NCBI GenBank assembly: GCA_964619405.1
Contig: CAZUCF010000005.1
Location: 1 to 61,589, forward strand
From: JABIDZ01 sp964619405
GTDB lineage: Archaea; Iainarchaeota; Iainarchaeia; Iainarchaeales; JAAZKV01
Reading direction: 5' to 3'
DNA length: 61,589 bases
In this document: piece after piece, positions 34,222 to 42,352 of the stretch
Layout: every line of letters begins with the position of its first letter
How positions within the stretch are numbered: the first letter of the stretch is position 1
Position numbers and translations under genes: made by a program
Notes under the pieces: model-generated
Database searches by the model: none
Told to the model about the DNA's origin: nothing
What the model saw: only the letters and a program-made list of their open reading frames with translations

Positions 34222-34695
34222 TTATGCTTTCATTTCAGAAACAATTACTTCTAAATGTGTCGCGTTTTTTCTCCTTGATTTTCCACCGATTTTTCCTTTG
34301 CTTTGATGACTGTACCTTGTAATTCCTTTTGATGCAAATAAATTAAGTATGTTTAATTTTTCAGCATCCAATCCTTTTCCATCAGCATTATTTTTAACTG
34401 ATTCTAATAATTCAATAAATGTTTTAACAACTTTTTCTGGGTATCTTCCTGATTTAACTCCTTTTTTTGAATCACCTTTTCTGTGTGCTACTTTTTTATG
34501 ATACATTTTTAATGGTAAATATTCTTCGTGTGAATAAATTTTTTCAAGCCAACTTATTGCTTTGTTAACATACATTCCTCTTAAATGATTACTAAGTTCT
34601 GTAGAATATTTTAGTGAAACATTGGCGTTAGTAATTATTGCTCTCGCTGTCTTGCTTTCTTTTCCTACTTCTGCTTGATAATTTTTTTTAGCCAT
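34222..34695 (-). CDS. rpl22: Ribosomal protein uL22
   Basis: A 157-residue archaeal uL22 that lines the exit tunnel: SLKYSTELSNHLRGMYVNKAISWLE, YLPLKMYHKKVAHRKG and GRYPEKVVKTFIELLESVKNNA. Follows uS19 by 11 bp. Confidence 0.96.
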   Translation of the reverse strand: MAKKNYQAEVGKESKTARAIITNANVSLKYSTELSNHLRGMYVNKAISWLEKIYSHEEYLPLKMYHKKVAHRKGDSKKGVKSGRYPEKVVKTFIELLESVKNNADGKGLDAEKLNILNLFASKGITRYSHQSKGKIGGKSRRKNATHLEVIVSEMKA

Positions 34696-34706
34696 TTTTA
34701 TTCACT

Positions 34707-35099
34707 TTATCCTCTTGCTGTTATTGCAGTAGAACTCTTTGTTGCTCCTATTCCTGCTTTTCCGTGTTGTAATTTCTTTCGTGTAAAAACAAATTCTCCT
34801 AAATATTGTCCTAACATTTCTTCTTTTATGTCAAGTAATTCAAAATTATTTCCCCTGTAAACAGCAAATCTTACTCCGACCATTTCTGGGATAACAATTA
34901 AATCTCTACTATGTGTTCTAACTGGTTTAGCTTTTTCATTTGCTTTTGCTTTAACTATTTTTTTGAAAATGTGTTTATCAAAACCTTTTTTCAAACTTCT
35001 TCTTGATCTTGAATCGCATAATTCAGCAAACTCGTCAATACTCATTTTCTTTAGTTCTTCTAAGTTCTTACCCTTAAAAGTAAATTCTTTTTTAACCAT
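34707..35099 (-). CDS. rps19: Ribosomal protein uS19
   Basis: A 130-residue head protein: FTFKGKNLEELKKMSIDEFAELCDSRSRRSLKKG, KPVRTHSRDLIVIPEMVGVRFAVYRG and MLGQYLGEFVFTRKKLQHGKAGIGATKSS. All are archaeal uS19 signatures. Confidence 0.97.
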   Translation of the reverse strand: MVKKEFTFKGKNLEELKKMSIDEFAELCDSRSRRSLKKGFDKHIFKKIVKAKANEKAKPVRTHSRDLIVIPEMVGVRFAVYRGNNFELLDIKEEMLGQYLGEFVFTRKKLQHGKAGIGATKSSTAITARG

Positions 35100-35132
35100 T
35101 CAAACACCTTTTCATTTTAATTATTTATTATC

Positions 35133-35843
35133 CTAATTCTTTTTTCTCCGTCCTGTTCTCTTTGAAGCTATTGCTCCAACTTTTCTTCCTACTGGAGCGT
35201 TTCTTGCTGTGCTCTTTGATTTTCCAGGGTGGTGTTGTGCTCCACCAAAAGGATGGTCAACAGCATTCATTGCTACTCCTCGCACAGTAGGCCAAAATAT
35301 TTTCTTTGATTTCATTGCAAAATATTTTCTCCCTGCTTTAATAAAAGGTTTTTCGCTTTTTCCACCACAAGAAGTATTTCCAATTGTTGCTCTAACATTT
35401 AGTGGTAATGAAACCATTTTTCCTGAAGGGAATTTTAATGTGATTCCTTTCCTGTCTTTTGACATTATTAAAGCGTAACTCCCTGAACTTTTTATGAATG
35501 TTCCCCCGTCTCCCGAAATTTTTTCAATATTGAATACTGGGCAACCTTCTGGCAATTCGCCTAATAATGCAACATTACCAATTTCTATTTTTGCATTTGG
35601 GCCTTGTTCTATTTTTTGTCCAACATAAACTCCTTCTGCTGCAACAACGTTTTCTATTTGACCATCATCAAACACAATTTTTTGTAAGATAGCATTTCTT
35701 CCAGTGTCTTTAATAAGATCAACTATTTGTCCTTTTTTTAATTCATCTGTTTGTGTTAAATAAGCTGATTTGATTCCGTCTAACTTTGCTTTAAAAGTAT
35801 TGGTTCCTCGTCCTCTTCTCTGACTATACAATCGTTTTCCCAT
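35133..35843 (-). CDS. rpl2: Ribosomal protein uL2
   Basis: A 236-residue protein next to the peptidyl-transferase centre. GKRLYSQRRGRGTNTFKA, PEGCPVFNIEKISGDGGTFIKSSGSYA and the key RGVAMNAVDHPFGGAQHHPGKS loop are intact, including the conserved His. Ends in a basic tail (GRRKKN). Confidence 0.97.
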   Translation of the reverse strand: MGKRLYSQRRGRGTNTFKAKLDGIKSAYLTQTDELKKGQIVDLIKDTGRNAILQKIVFDDGQIENVVAAEGVYVGQKIEQGPNAKIEIGNVALLGELPEGCPVFNIEKISGDGGTFIKSSGSYALIMSKDRKGITLKFPSGKMVSLPLNVRATIGNTSCGGKSEKPFIKAGRKYFAMKSKKIFWPTVRGVAMNAVDHPFGGAQHHPGKSKSTARNAPVGRKVGAIASKRTGRRKKN

Positions 35844-35868
35844 ATTATCAACCTTAAAAATAATTTAT

Positions 35869-36243
35869 TTACAATACTCCGAGTTTGGTTGCAAGGTCTT
35901 GTGCCTTGAATTCTTTTTTTAATTTTATTATTGCTTTTTTTCTTCCTTTTCTGTCTCTAATAATATTTATTTTTTCAACTTTTATTTCATACGCTTTTTC
36001 AACAATTTTTTTAACATCTTTTTTTGTCGCCTTATCAGAAACAATAAATGTTATTTTGTTTTCCGAATCAATCATGTTAACTGCTTTTTCAGTTACTAGT
36101 GGAAACAATATTATGTCTAAATCATTTAGGGTTAGTTTAACTTTTATTGGTTTGCTTTGTTTTACTTCTTTTTTTGTTTCAACTTGTTTTTTGTTTTCTT
36201 CTTGTTTCCTTTGTTTTTTTTCTTGTTCATTAAGTTTAACCAT
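35869..36243 (-). CDS. rpl23: Ribosomal protein uL23
   Basis: A 124-residue protein at the tunnel exit. The core LNDLDIILFPLVTEKAVNMIDSENKITFIVSDKATKKDVKK starts near residue 40, after a K/Q/E-rich N-terminal extension. ATG with GGTGAATATT upstream is chosen over two upstream alternative starts. Confidence 0.95.
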   Translation of the reverse strand: MVKLNEQEKKQRKQEENKKQVETKKEVKQSKPIKVKLTLNDLDIILFPLVTEKAVNMIDSENKITFIVSDKATKKDVKKIVEKAYEIKVEKINIIRDRKGRKKAIIKLKKEFKAQDLATKLGVL

Positions 36244-36255
36244 AATATTCACCAA

Positions 36256-37164
36256 TTACTTTTTTGTTTTCTTTGAAACCTTTTTTGTCATTGCTTTTTT
36301 CTCAACTATTTTTTTTACAATTTTCTCTTCTTTTTTTGTGTTTGCTTTTATTTTTTTTGAATTTTTTCCTTCTTTCTCGTTCAAAAAATCTATTGCGCTT
36401 TGAGTCCAAACAACTAATCTTCCTGCTTCGGCTCCCGGAGCAAGTAATTCAGTGTTTAATGATTTTATTGTTACAGAGTCAACGCCAGGTAAATTTCTTG
36501 ATGCTTTCAAAACAGGTTTATTGTTTCCTGTTATTATTAGAACACTCTTCTTTACTTTCTTTGTTCTGCCCCTTGCTTTTCCTTTTCCAGCTCTTTTTCT
36601 TATTTTTTCCTTTGCATTTCTAATATCATTTCCAACACCAATTTTTTCAAGTATTTTGCAAAGCTCTTTTGTTTTTTTAACATCTTCAAAAGAATCTTCT
36701 ATTATTATTGGTAGTTCATTATCAAAAATAAATCTCTTTTCTACTAATTCCTTCATTTTTGTAGTGGCAATAGCGCTTTCTAAAGCAAGTTTTCTTTCTT
36801 TCTTATTTATTTTTTCTACTATAACTTTCCATGATTTTGGTGCATTAGGCGATCTTCCGCCAACAGATTGTGATACTCTCCCAACTCTCCCGTGTAATAA
36901 ATATCTCCTATTTCTCGTTCTTGGTAATCTAGCCATGTTAGTGTTAATAGTTCTTCTTGGTGTTGGTTTGTCTCTTACAGCAACATACAATGCTGTTGTT
37001 TTGAATCCTGCTCTTTGATCAGCACCCTTTGGTTGTAATCTTGCTGTTTGCATTGATAAAACAGCTCTTTTTATTAGAACTGGCTTGTATTCAGTGTCAA
37101 ATACTCTTGGTAATTCGATACTACCTTTGTTTGAACCGTCGATTCCTAATAATTTTGCTTTCAT
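36256..37164 (-). CDS. rpl4: Ribosomal protein uL4
   Basis: A 302-residue protein. KAKLLGIDGSNKGSIELPRVFDTEYKP, the tunnel-constriction loop QRAGFKTTALYVAVRDKPTPRRTINTNMARLPRTR, and AGRLVVWTQSAIDFLNE are present. The C-terminal 40 residues are a Lys-rich tail. It overlaps nothing and follows uL3 by 5 bp. Confidence 0.96.
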   Translation of the reverse strand: MKAKLLGIDGSNKGSIELPRVFDTEYKPVLIKRAVLSMQTARLQPKGADQRAGFKTTALYVAVRDKPTPRRTINTNMARLPRTRNRRYLLHGRVGRVSQSVGGRSPNAPKSWKVIVEKINKKERKLALESAIATTKMKELVEKRFIFDNELPIIIEDSFEDVKKTKELCKILEKIGVGNDIRNAKEKIRKRAGKGKARGRTKKVKKSVLIITGNNKPVLKASRNLPGVDSVTIKSLNTELLAPGAEAGRLVVWTQSAIDFLNEKEGKNSKKIKANTKKEEKIVKKIVEKKAMTKKVSKKTKK

Positions 37165-37169
37165 AAAAA

Positions 37170-38168
37170 TCACTTGTTAAAAATTTTTTCAACTCTTTCT
37201 ATTTGTAATCCTGCTTTCCTTGCTGGTCTCTGACTTTTCCTAATTGCAATACATCGCTTGCTTGGTCCAGGTAATGAACCAGCTATTAAAACAAATTTTC
37301 CATTAACATTCCCGTATTTAGAATAACCACTTTTACCATTAATTTCTTTTATATCATCAGAAATCTTCAACAATTTTTTATTGTATTCTGTTCTATTATG
37401 ATAACCCATTTGTCCTGCTCTTGCAACAGTGAACATTACAGTACTTGGATTCCACGGGCTAATACTTCCAACAATTCTTCTTTTTTTTGCTTTTGGTCTT
37501 TGTTGTTTGATTCCAAATCTCTTTATTACTCCTTGAAAACCCTTTCCTTTTGTAACTGCTCTTGTATCTAAAAAGTCTCCTTCTTTAAAAATGTCTTCAA
37601 CATTTATTTCTTTTCCAATTAGTTCTTTTGCTTTTTGTAATTGTTCTTCTTTTGTTCCACCTAAATCAATTTCTGTTAAATCTGGTTTCTTTTTTAATTC
37701 AATTTGTTTTGGTTGAGTATTAATAATAAGAGTAAAATAATCAATTTCATTAATCTTTTTTTCAAAATCTTCAATTGTATTTTTAACTTTTGTTTCTTTT
37801 TTTTCTTTCTTTGAAACTTTTTTCTTAAAATTTGGTATTTTTCTCTCTAATTCTCTATCAAACTTTTCGCTTAAAACATCTCCCAAAACACAGTAACCGA
37901 TTTCGTCTTTTATGTATGCTCTTACTCCAAGCACTTTTAATGCTGGGCACTCAACAATTGTTGCTGGTAAATAAACGGTTTGGCCAAAAGTAGGGCTTCC
38001 TTTGTGAATATTTTTCCCTAGTACTTGTGTCATCCCAACTTTGTATCCAAGAAAACTTAAAGCGCCTGCTTCATTACTATTAGCGTTCATTGAAGGGGTT
38101 TCTTTTTTTGCTCTTACTCTTGGGTAAAAAGCCATTGAACCCTTTCTTGATGCATTATAACTTGCCAT
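37170..38168 (-). CDS. rpl3: Ribosomal protein uL3
   Basis: A 332-residue archaeal uL3: RKGSMAFYPRVRAKKETPS, ALSFLGYKVGMTQVLG, RAVTKGKGFQGVIKRFGIKQQRPKAKKRRIVGSISPW and the His-bearing GQMGYHNRTEYNKK loop. First gene of the 20-kb superoperon, behind a strong TATA box and a leader of about 120 nt. Confidence 0.97.
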   Translation of the reverse strand: MASYNASRKGSMAFYPRVRAKKETPSMNANSNEAGALSFLGYKVGMTQVLGKNIHKGSPTFGQTVYLPATIVECPALKVLGVRAYIKDEIGYCVLGDVLSEKFDRELERKIPNFKKKVSKKEKKETKVKNTIEDFEKKINEIDYFTLIINTQPKQIELKKKPDLTEIDLGGTKEEQLQKAKELIGKEINVEDIFKEGDFLDTRAVTKGKGFQGVIKRFGIKQQRPKAKKRRIVGSISPWNPSTVMFTVARAGQMGYHNRTEYNKKLLKISDDIKEINGKSGYSKYGNVNGKFVLIAGSLPGPSKRCIAIRKSQRPARKAGLQIERVEKIFNK

Positions 38169-38290
38169 TTTTATTCACTTTAATTTATTATCTTGTTAAA
38201 TGAAATTCGTTCAAACTCGCGTTTGATTTCGTATTTACTCTCACTCACCAAGAGAGCAGTGTACTAAGCTTCATTATCAACAAAGCTCAA
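38169..38290 (-). promoter_or_regulatory. Structured leader of the ribosomal superoperon
   Basis: Between the predicted start near 38290 and uL3 lie three inverted repeats on the minus strand: TTCATTAT/ATAATGAA, CTCTC/GAGAG and TCAAAC-GCGA-GTTTGA, the last with a GNRA-type loop. Leaders this long are unusual in a genome with many leaderless genes. They could be an autoregulatory site for one of the operon's ribosomal proteins; this is inference. Confidence 0.45.
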
Positions 38291-38314
38291 ATATAATGAA
38301 TTTTTCCAGAGAAA

Positions 38315-38324
38315 CCTTTATAAA
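38315..38324 (-). promoter_or_regulatory. TATA box of the uL3-uS2 superoperon
   Basis: The minus strand reads GGTTTATAAAGGTTTC, a near-ideal archaeal TATA box. The same TTTATAAAGG/GGTTTATAAAGG core recurs at the eL30 promoter. It lies about 150 bp before the uL3 ATG. Confidence 0.7.
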
Positions 38325-38393
38325 CCAAACTCTGGCTCTTTTGAAAACAATTCTTTTCATTAAAACAATTCTTCTTTTGAGTTAATTCCATTA

Positions 38394-40259
38394 TTATTCC
38401 CAATTTTCTTTTGGTTTATTTTTTGGTTCATTAAAAACAATTATCAAAACTATTACTACTATTGTTATTAAAAGAATCAAACCAATTATTGAATAATTAA
38501 TTCCGAAAGCAAATAATCCTGTGAAAGTTGGTGTTTGTGCTTCATTTAATTCTAATTTTTGTTCTTCTCCATTAGAAACAAAAGAAATGCTTCCTTTTGC
38601 TATTTTTTCTTTGTTAATTAAGAATTCATTATAACTTTCTCCGCTTGGAACAGCAATAATTCTGTCATCAATTACTTGGCCTTCTAAATTTAATCTTAGT
38701 ACACCCAAAAAGGTTTTTGTTGTTGGGTTGTTAAAAATAATTCTCAATATTTTTTCATCATCATTTTCTTCAATCTTCGTACTCATTGAAACACTTTCTA
38801 AATTTCCTTTAGCAGTGTTTGTAACATTTACAACAATTGGTGTAATATTACAACCTTCTATAATTGTTTTGAATGTTATTTTTCCAGTTTTTTCGTTTAT
38901 ACCAATTATTAATTCATCTGATATTGATGAATTGTTTGGAATTATTTTTGAACTCCTATTAATACTTAAATTACTTTCAAATTGTATAATTGCTTTTTTT
39001 CCTGTATTATTTGTTATTGAATAATTTAATTTACCACTATTTTCTATGTTTAATTCTGTTTGAGTGTTTATTGAAAAGTTTTCACAATTTGTAAATGTAT
39101 TATTACTTAAATCATTTATTGTTACAAAAAACTTTTTGTCCCCAATATTTGAATAAGAACATGTTTTTCCATCGCTAAATTTACCACTTACTCTTAAAAC
39201 TTGTTCATAATTACTTGTTTGAAAAACATTGTTTGAATTAAGTTCTAGTATTATGTCTCCAATATTCCCTGGAAAAACATATTCTTCAAAATAAAATGGT
39301 TTTATAGTTAATCCTGAATCAATAACACTAACATTTGTTATTTGAAATCTTTTGTTGCTATTATTTTGTAAGTAAAATGCTTCTTTTGTTGTTGTGTTTT
39401 CATTTACTTCAATATTTCTTGTTACTATTCTCAAATCATTACATTCAGAACTGCTTGTAGGTGTATAATTATTAGTTACGTTTCTTACTGTTGTTTGAAA
39501 GGTTTTTCTTCCTATTTGTGTTTCTGAACAAAAAGTGTTTCCTAAATAACCTGAAACAGCGAATGTTCCACTTATTGTTTGATCGTAAGAAATATTTCCT
39601 GCGTTCAAAGAAACGCTAATATTTTGGTTATTGTGTTTTCCAACAAAATCAGTGTAATCTACTGAACCAGAAGTTATTAATGTGTTTGTAAAATATACTC
39701 TGAGATTACTTATATCAAAATCTTGGTTAGTATTATTTTCAATTCTAAATGTTTTTGTTGTTTCTCTTCCTTCGTCAATAATAAAATTTTCTGTTATTAG
39801 TTGTATTCCTGAACAAGAATTATCTTCTACATCAATAAATGCTTCTCTGACATCTAATTCATCTGTTCCTTCTAAAATAATTCCTTCTATTTTGTATCTT
39901 TCGTAATTAGAATTAACTTCAAATTCGTTAGACCAAATAAAAACTATTTCGCCTTCTTCAAGAGATTGAGTTTTAGTCGAAGTGGTTTTTACTAAATCCC
40001 AGTCACCATCATCTAACCTATATATTTTTGTTTTTGCAGTTATGGTGCTTGCACAATCTGTTCCAGAAACATCATCAATAATAAAAGAAATTCTAATATC
40101 AATTTCGTCATTATTTTCTGCCGAAATAGTTTCTAAATAATCTCCTTCAACCCTAGTCTCCAAATTAATATTACTTAAATCTACTGAACAAGCATTAACA
40201 AAACCAGTTAATGCAATTAATACTAAAATTATTCCGAACAATTTAATCTTTGAATCCAT
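38394..40259 (-). CDS. Secreted, C-terminally anchored surface protein with Ig-like repeats
   Basis: A 621-residue protein with a signal peptide (KLFGIILVLIALTGFVNA, then CSVDL) and one C-terminal helix (INYSIIGLILLITIVVIVLIIVFNEP) before a short charged tail. In between are three similar beta-rich repeats of about 120 residues, each with ...ITRNIEVNE/FIIDEGRETTKTFRI... and CSxxxIGxKxF. This recalls archaeal membrane-anchored glycoproteins, and N-x-S/T sites are abundant. Exact function is unknown. The ATG of MDSKIKLF lies 26 bp from a TATA box, so the mRNA is probably leaderless. Confidence 0.8.
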   Translation of the reverse strand: MDSKIKLFGIILVLIALTGFVNACSVDLSNINLETRVEGDYLETISAENNDEIDIRISFIIDDVSGTDCASTITAKTKIYRLDDGDWDLVKTTSTKTQSLEEGEIVFIWSNEFEVNSNYERYKIEGIILEGTDELDVREAFIDVEDNSCSGIQLITENFIIDEGRETTKTFRIENNTNQDFDISNLRVYFTNTLITSGSVDYTDFVGKHNNQNISVSLNAGNISYDQTISGTFAVSGYLGNTFCSETQIGRKTFQTTVRNVTNNYTPTSSSECNDLRIVTRNIEVNENTTTKEAFYLQNNSNKRFQITNVSVIDSGLTIKPFYFEEYVFPGNIGDIILELNSNNVFQTSNYEQVLRVSGKFSDGKTCSYSNIGDKKFFVTINDLSNNTFTNCENFSINTQTELNIENSGKLNYSITNNTGKKAIIQFESNLSINRSSKIIPNNSSISDELIIGINEKTGKITFKTIIEGCNITPIVVNVTNTAKGNLESVSMSTKIEENDDEKILRIIFNNPTTKTFLGVLRLNLEGQVIDDRIIAVPSGESYNEFLINKEKIAKGSISFVSNGEEQKLELNEAQTPTFTGLFAFGINYSIIGLILLITIVVIVLIIVFNEPKNKPKENWE

Positions 40260-40280
40260 AATTATGTTTCTCCACCAAAC

Positions 40281-40292
40281 ATTTATAAAAGC
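40281..40292 (-). promoter_or_regulatory. TATA box, leaderless surface protein gene
   Basis: The minus strand reads GCTTTTATAAATG. Its centre lies about 27 bp before the ATG at 40259, so transcription should start at the start codon. Confidence 0.6.
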
Positions 40293-40586
40293 TTTTCTCT
40301 TATTCACTGGAAGAAGTTTTTGTTCTTTTTTTAAAATTTCTTACTATTTGTCATTAAAAAACCATTTGAACAATTTATTTCTTAAAGAAATAGATTTTTT
40401 CTTAATTGTTTTTGCTTATTTTTAATTTTAATTACAATTTATTGGATTAAATTGTGTTTTTTGATTAATTGTTGTTGTATTTTTAATTTTTGTTTATTGA
40501 ATTAAATAGTGTTTTTTGATTAATTACTATCCTATTTCTTTTCTTTGTAGTTCTTTGTCAAAAAATAATTATGTAGCATTAAAGTT

Positions 40587-40700
40587 GTTTGTTTATTTTA
40601 ATTTAGTTTGTTGATTTTTGTCTAGTTTGTTTATTTTAATTTAGTTTGTTGATTTTTGTCTAGTTTGTTTATTTTAATTTAGTTTGTTGATTTTAGTCTA
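40587..40700. repeat. Tandem repeat, three units of 38 bp
   Basis: Units begin at 40587, 40625 and 40663 with GTTTGTTTATTTTAATTTAG. Units 1 and 2 are identical and unit 3 has one change (GATTTTAG for GATTTTTG), so the array is recent. Each unit itself contains two related TAGTTTGTT halves. It lies downstream of the 311-residue membrane protein gene. Confidence 0.9.
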
Positions 40701-40772
40701 GTTATTATTTTTTTTAAATCATTTTTTGTTAACTATTATTTATTTTGCTTTTTTTTGTTTGACTTCATTTTC

Positions 40773-41708
40773 TTATTTGTTATTAATACTCTTTTTTTGT
40801 TTAATTTCTTTTGTTTCATTGTCTTCTTTTAATATTGTATACACGTTTGCCATAACACAAGTTTGGATTAATATTAAGTATGCTGATGCCAAATAAATTG
40901 GTAGCATTAGCAAATTGTAAATAGGATTAAATAAAGTTATTAACTCTTGTTCTAAGGTTGTTGCCAAGGGCAAACTTGTTGAATACAAGATTAAGGGTAT
41001 TGTAAAAACCATGCTGATTACATATATTATAACAAAAAAAACAATCAAAATCACTATTAAATTTATGATATTGTTTTCAGTTAGTTGCCAAGATTTTTTT
41101 AACGCACTTTTTATTCCTTTTTCTTCGATGAACGCAACTTGTGAAACACCCAATCTTAATAATTCATAAATTACAATGCAAAAATAAATTATTCCAATAA
41201 TCAAACCTAATGCAACAAAAATTATTCCAAGAATATTATTAATCATTGTGCTTGATAATACTCCAATTATTATTAGTATTATTGAAAATATTCCAATGAA
41301 CAAAAATTTTATTTTGAAAACTGAGAATAACGCGTACAAAAAAAGTATTATTGGAAATACTAAAAATTTTATGAATTTAATAATATTTAATTTTTCTACT
41401 TTTATTTTTTTTGTTCTCAAAATTTCTGAAAATATTTTGTACTCAAAAAAAGTTTGTATTACTCCAAAAGGAATAGATATTATTGTAATCCAAATAAAAA
41501 GAATAAATATTATTTGAATATATAATTCCAAAGTAATAGCATTTCCTTTTATTATTGAACCCACGCTTCCAACAATTAAGATGTATGTTATAAAATAAAA
41601 AAGAAGTAATATTATCAAGCATAAAAAATATTTTTTTAGTTTATTGTTTTTTAAAAAATCAATTAAACTGAATTTAAATATCTCGTTCAAACTTTTTTCT
41701 AAATTCAT
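40773..41708 (-). CDS. Polytopic membrane protein of unknown function
   Basis: A 311-residue protein with about six to seven hydrophobic helices. A conserved-looking cytoplasmic stretch, VAFIEEKGIKSALKKSWQLTENN, precedes the last helices; a SALKKSW motif of this kind is common in DUF4013-like and related archaeal membrane proteins. No catalytic motif is visible. The ATG of MNLEKSLNEIF is used; the TTG upstream is inside the promoter spacing. Its neighbours are also small membrane proteins. Confidence 0.7.
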   Translation of the reverse strand: MNLEKSLNEIFKFSLIDFLKNNKLKKYFLCLIILLLFYFITYILIVGSVGSIIKGNAITLELYIQIIFILFIWITIISIPFGVIQTFFEYKIFSEILRTKKIKVEKLNIIKFIKFLVFPIILFLYALFSVFKIKFLFIGIFSIILIIIGVLSSTMINNILGIIFVALGLIIGIIYFCIVIYELLRLGVSQVAFIEEKGIKSALKKSWQLTENNIINLIVILIVFFVIIYVISMVFTIPLILYSTSLPLATTLEQELITLFNPIYNLLMLPIYLASAYLILIQTCVMANVYTILKEDNETKEIKQKKSINNK

Positions 41709-41728
41709 ATTATAACAATATTTCAAAA

Positions 41729-41740
41729 GTATTTAAATGT
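41729..41740 (-). promoter_or_regulatory. TATA box, leaderless membrane protein gene
   Basis: The minus strand has CATTTAAATACTTTT, about 26 bp before the ATG at 41708. Confidence 0.5.
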
Positions 41741-41769
41741 TATTTTCAAAAAAATAATTATTATTTTTA

Positions 41770-41811
41770 AAAAATAAAACAAGTCTCGTTCATTATTAAA
41801 AACGAGCTTGT
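41770..41811 (-). terminator. Hairpin with T tract downstream of the 106-residue membrane protein
   Basis: On the minus strand ACAAG-CTCGTT pairs with AACGAGTCTTGT-type arms (one bulged base), followed by TTTTATTTTTT. A second hairpin, TTCTTAA/TTAAGAA, lies just before it. Together they fit a termination region between two membrane protein genes. Confidence 0.6.
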
Positions 41812-41861
41812 GTTTAATAATTCTTAATTTTTTTAAGAATTCTTGGTTTTATTTTTGTTTT

Positions 41862-41924
41862 GTTTGTTTTTATTTTAAATTGGTTTGTTTTTATTTTAAA
41901 TTGGTTTGTTTTTATTCTAATTTT
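41862..41924 (-). repeat. 21-bp tandem repeat running into a stop codon
   Basis: Two identical units of GTTTGTTTTTATTTTAAATTG (21 bp) start at 41862 and 41883. A third, diverged unit from 41904 contains the stop codon and final codons of the membrane protein gene at 41912. Confidence 0.8.
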
Positions 41925-42232
41925 ATTTTTAGTCCTTCAGTTAATCTCACAATAATATAATTATATATTATTGCTATCAAAACCCCGTATACTGCTCCCA
42001 TTATTAACCCGAATATTATTGCTGCAAAAAATACTATTATGCTTATTCCTGCTCCTAATCCTGCTAATGGCATAGTATTTGTCATTCCTGGTATTGCAGT
42101 CATTAGTGCTCCAAATATTCCAAAGATTATTGCTGCAAATAATCCGTAGATTAGTCCAACTATTCCTCCGCAAACGGCTCCTACTTTTAAAGCAGAGTTT
42201 ATTTCAATTTCTTTTAAAGTTTTGTAAGTCAT
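41912..42232 (-). CDS. Small glycine-rich membrane protein
   Basis: A 106-residue protein of unknown function with two long hydrophobic stretches (about 16-50 and 57-95) rich in Gly, Ala and Ile, which could form three helices. A charged end, RLTEGLKIKLE, lies in the cytoplasm by the positive-inside rule. GGAGG lies before ATG, and a TATA-like ATTTAAAC lies about 55 bp upstream, so this gene is leadered. It is preceded by a terminator and is probably monocistronic. Confidence 0.75.
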   Translation of the reverse strand: MTYKTLKEIEINSALKVGAVCGGIVGLIYGLFAAIIFGIFGALMTAIPGMTNTMPLAGLGAGISIIVFFAAIIFGLIMGAVYGVLIAIIYNYIIVRLTEGLKIKLE

Positions 42233-42283
42233 TTTTATTCCTCCTTTTGAATTAATTATTCATTTAATAAATTTAAACTAATC

Positions 42284-42298
42284 GTTTAAATAAAAAGT
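42284..42298 (-). promoter_or_regulatory. TATA box of the 106-residue membrane protein
   Basis: The minus strand reads CTTTTTATTTAAACG, about 55-60 bp before the ATG, giving a leader of some 30 nt that carries GGAGG. Confidence 0.45.
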
Positions 42299-42317
42299 TT
42301 TTGTTTTTTAAAAAATA

Positions 42318-42341
42318 GAAAAAGTGAAGCTTTCGCTTCAC
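42318..42341 (-). terminator. GNRA-loop terminator hairpin after the DUF4013 gene
   Basis: On the minus strand GTGAAGC-GAAA-GCTTCAC, a perfect 7-bp stem with a GAAA tetraloop, is followed directly by TTTTTC. It starts 12 bp after the stop of the DUF4013 gene. The form is like a bacterial intrinsic terminator. Confidence 0.75.
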
Positions 42342-42352
42342 CCAAATTAATT

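Larger units (their letters stand above)
40260..40772. other. Gene-free AT-rich region with repeats
   Basis: No gene is seen in this 513-bp gap. It holds the promoter of the surface protein gene at its left end, a degenerate 55-bp duplication (GGATTAAATTGTGTTTTTTGATTAATT at 40445 and again at 40500), and the 38-bp tandem array. The plus strand is T-rich throughout. Confidence 0.6.

Noticed and set aside
36452..37018. 188-codon + strand frame inside uL4
   Set aside because: Antisense shadow of a conserved ribosomal protein; composition (Phe/Ser/Leu-rich) is that of reversed Lys/Glu-rich coding.
38245..38274. Nine-codon frame in the uL3 leader as a gene
   Set aside because: No ribosome-binding site is seen and such short frames are common by chance; kept only as a remark on the leader.
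40587..40700. 38-bp array as CRISPR repeats
   Set aside because: Units abut without spacers, so it is a simple tandem repeat.
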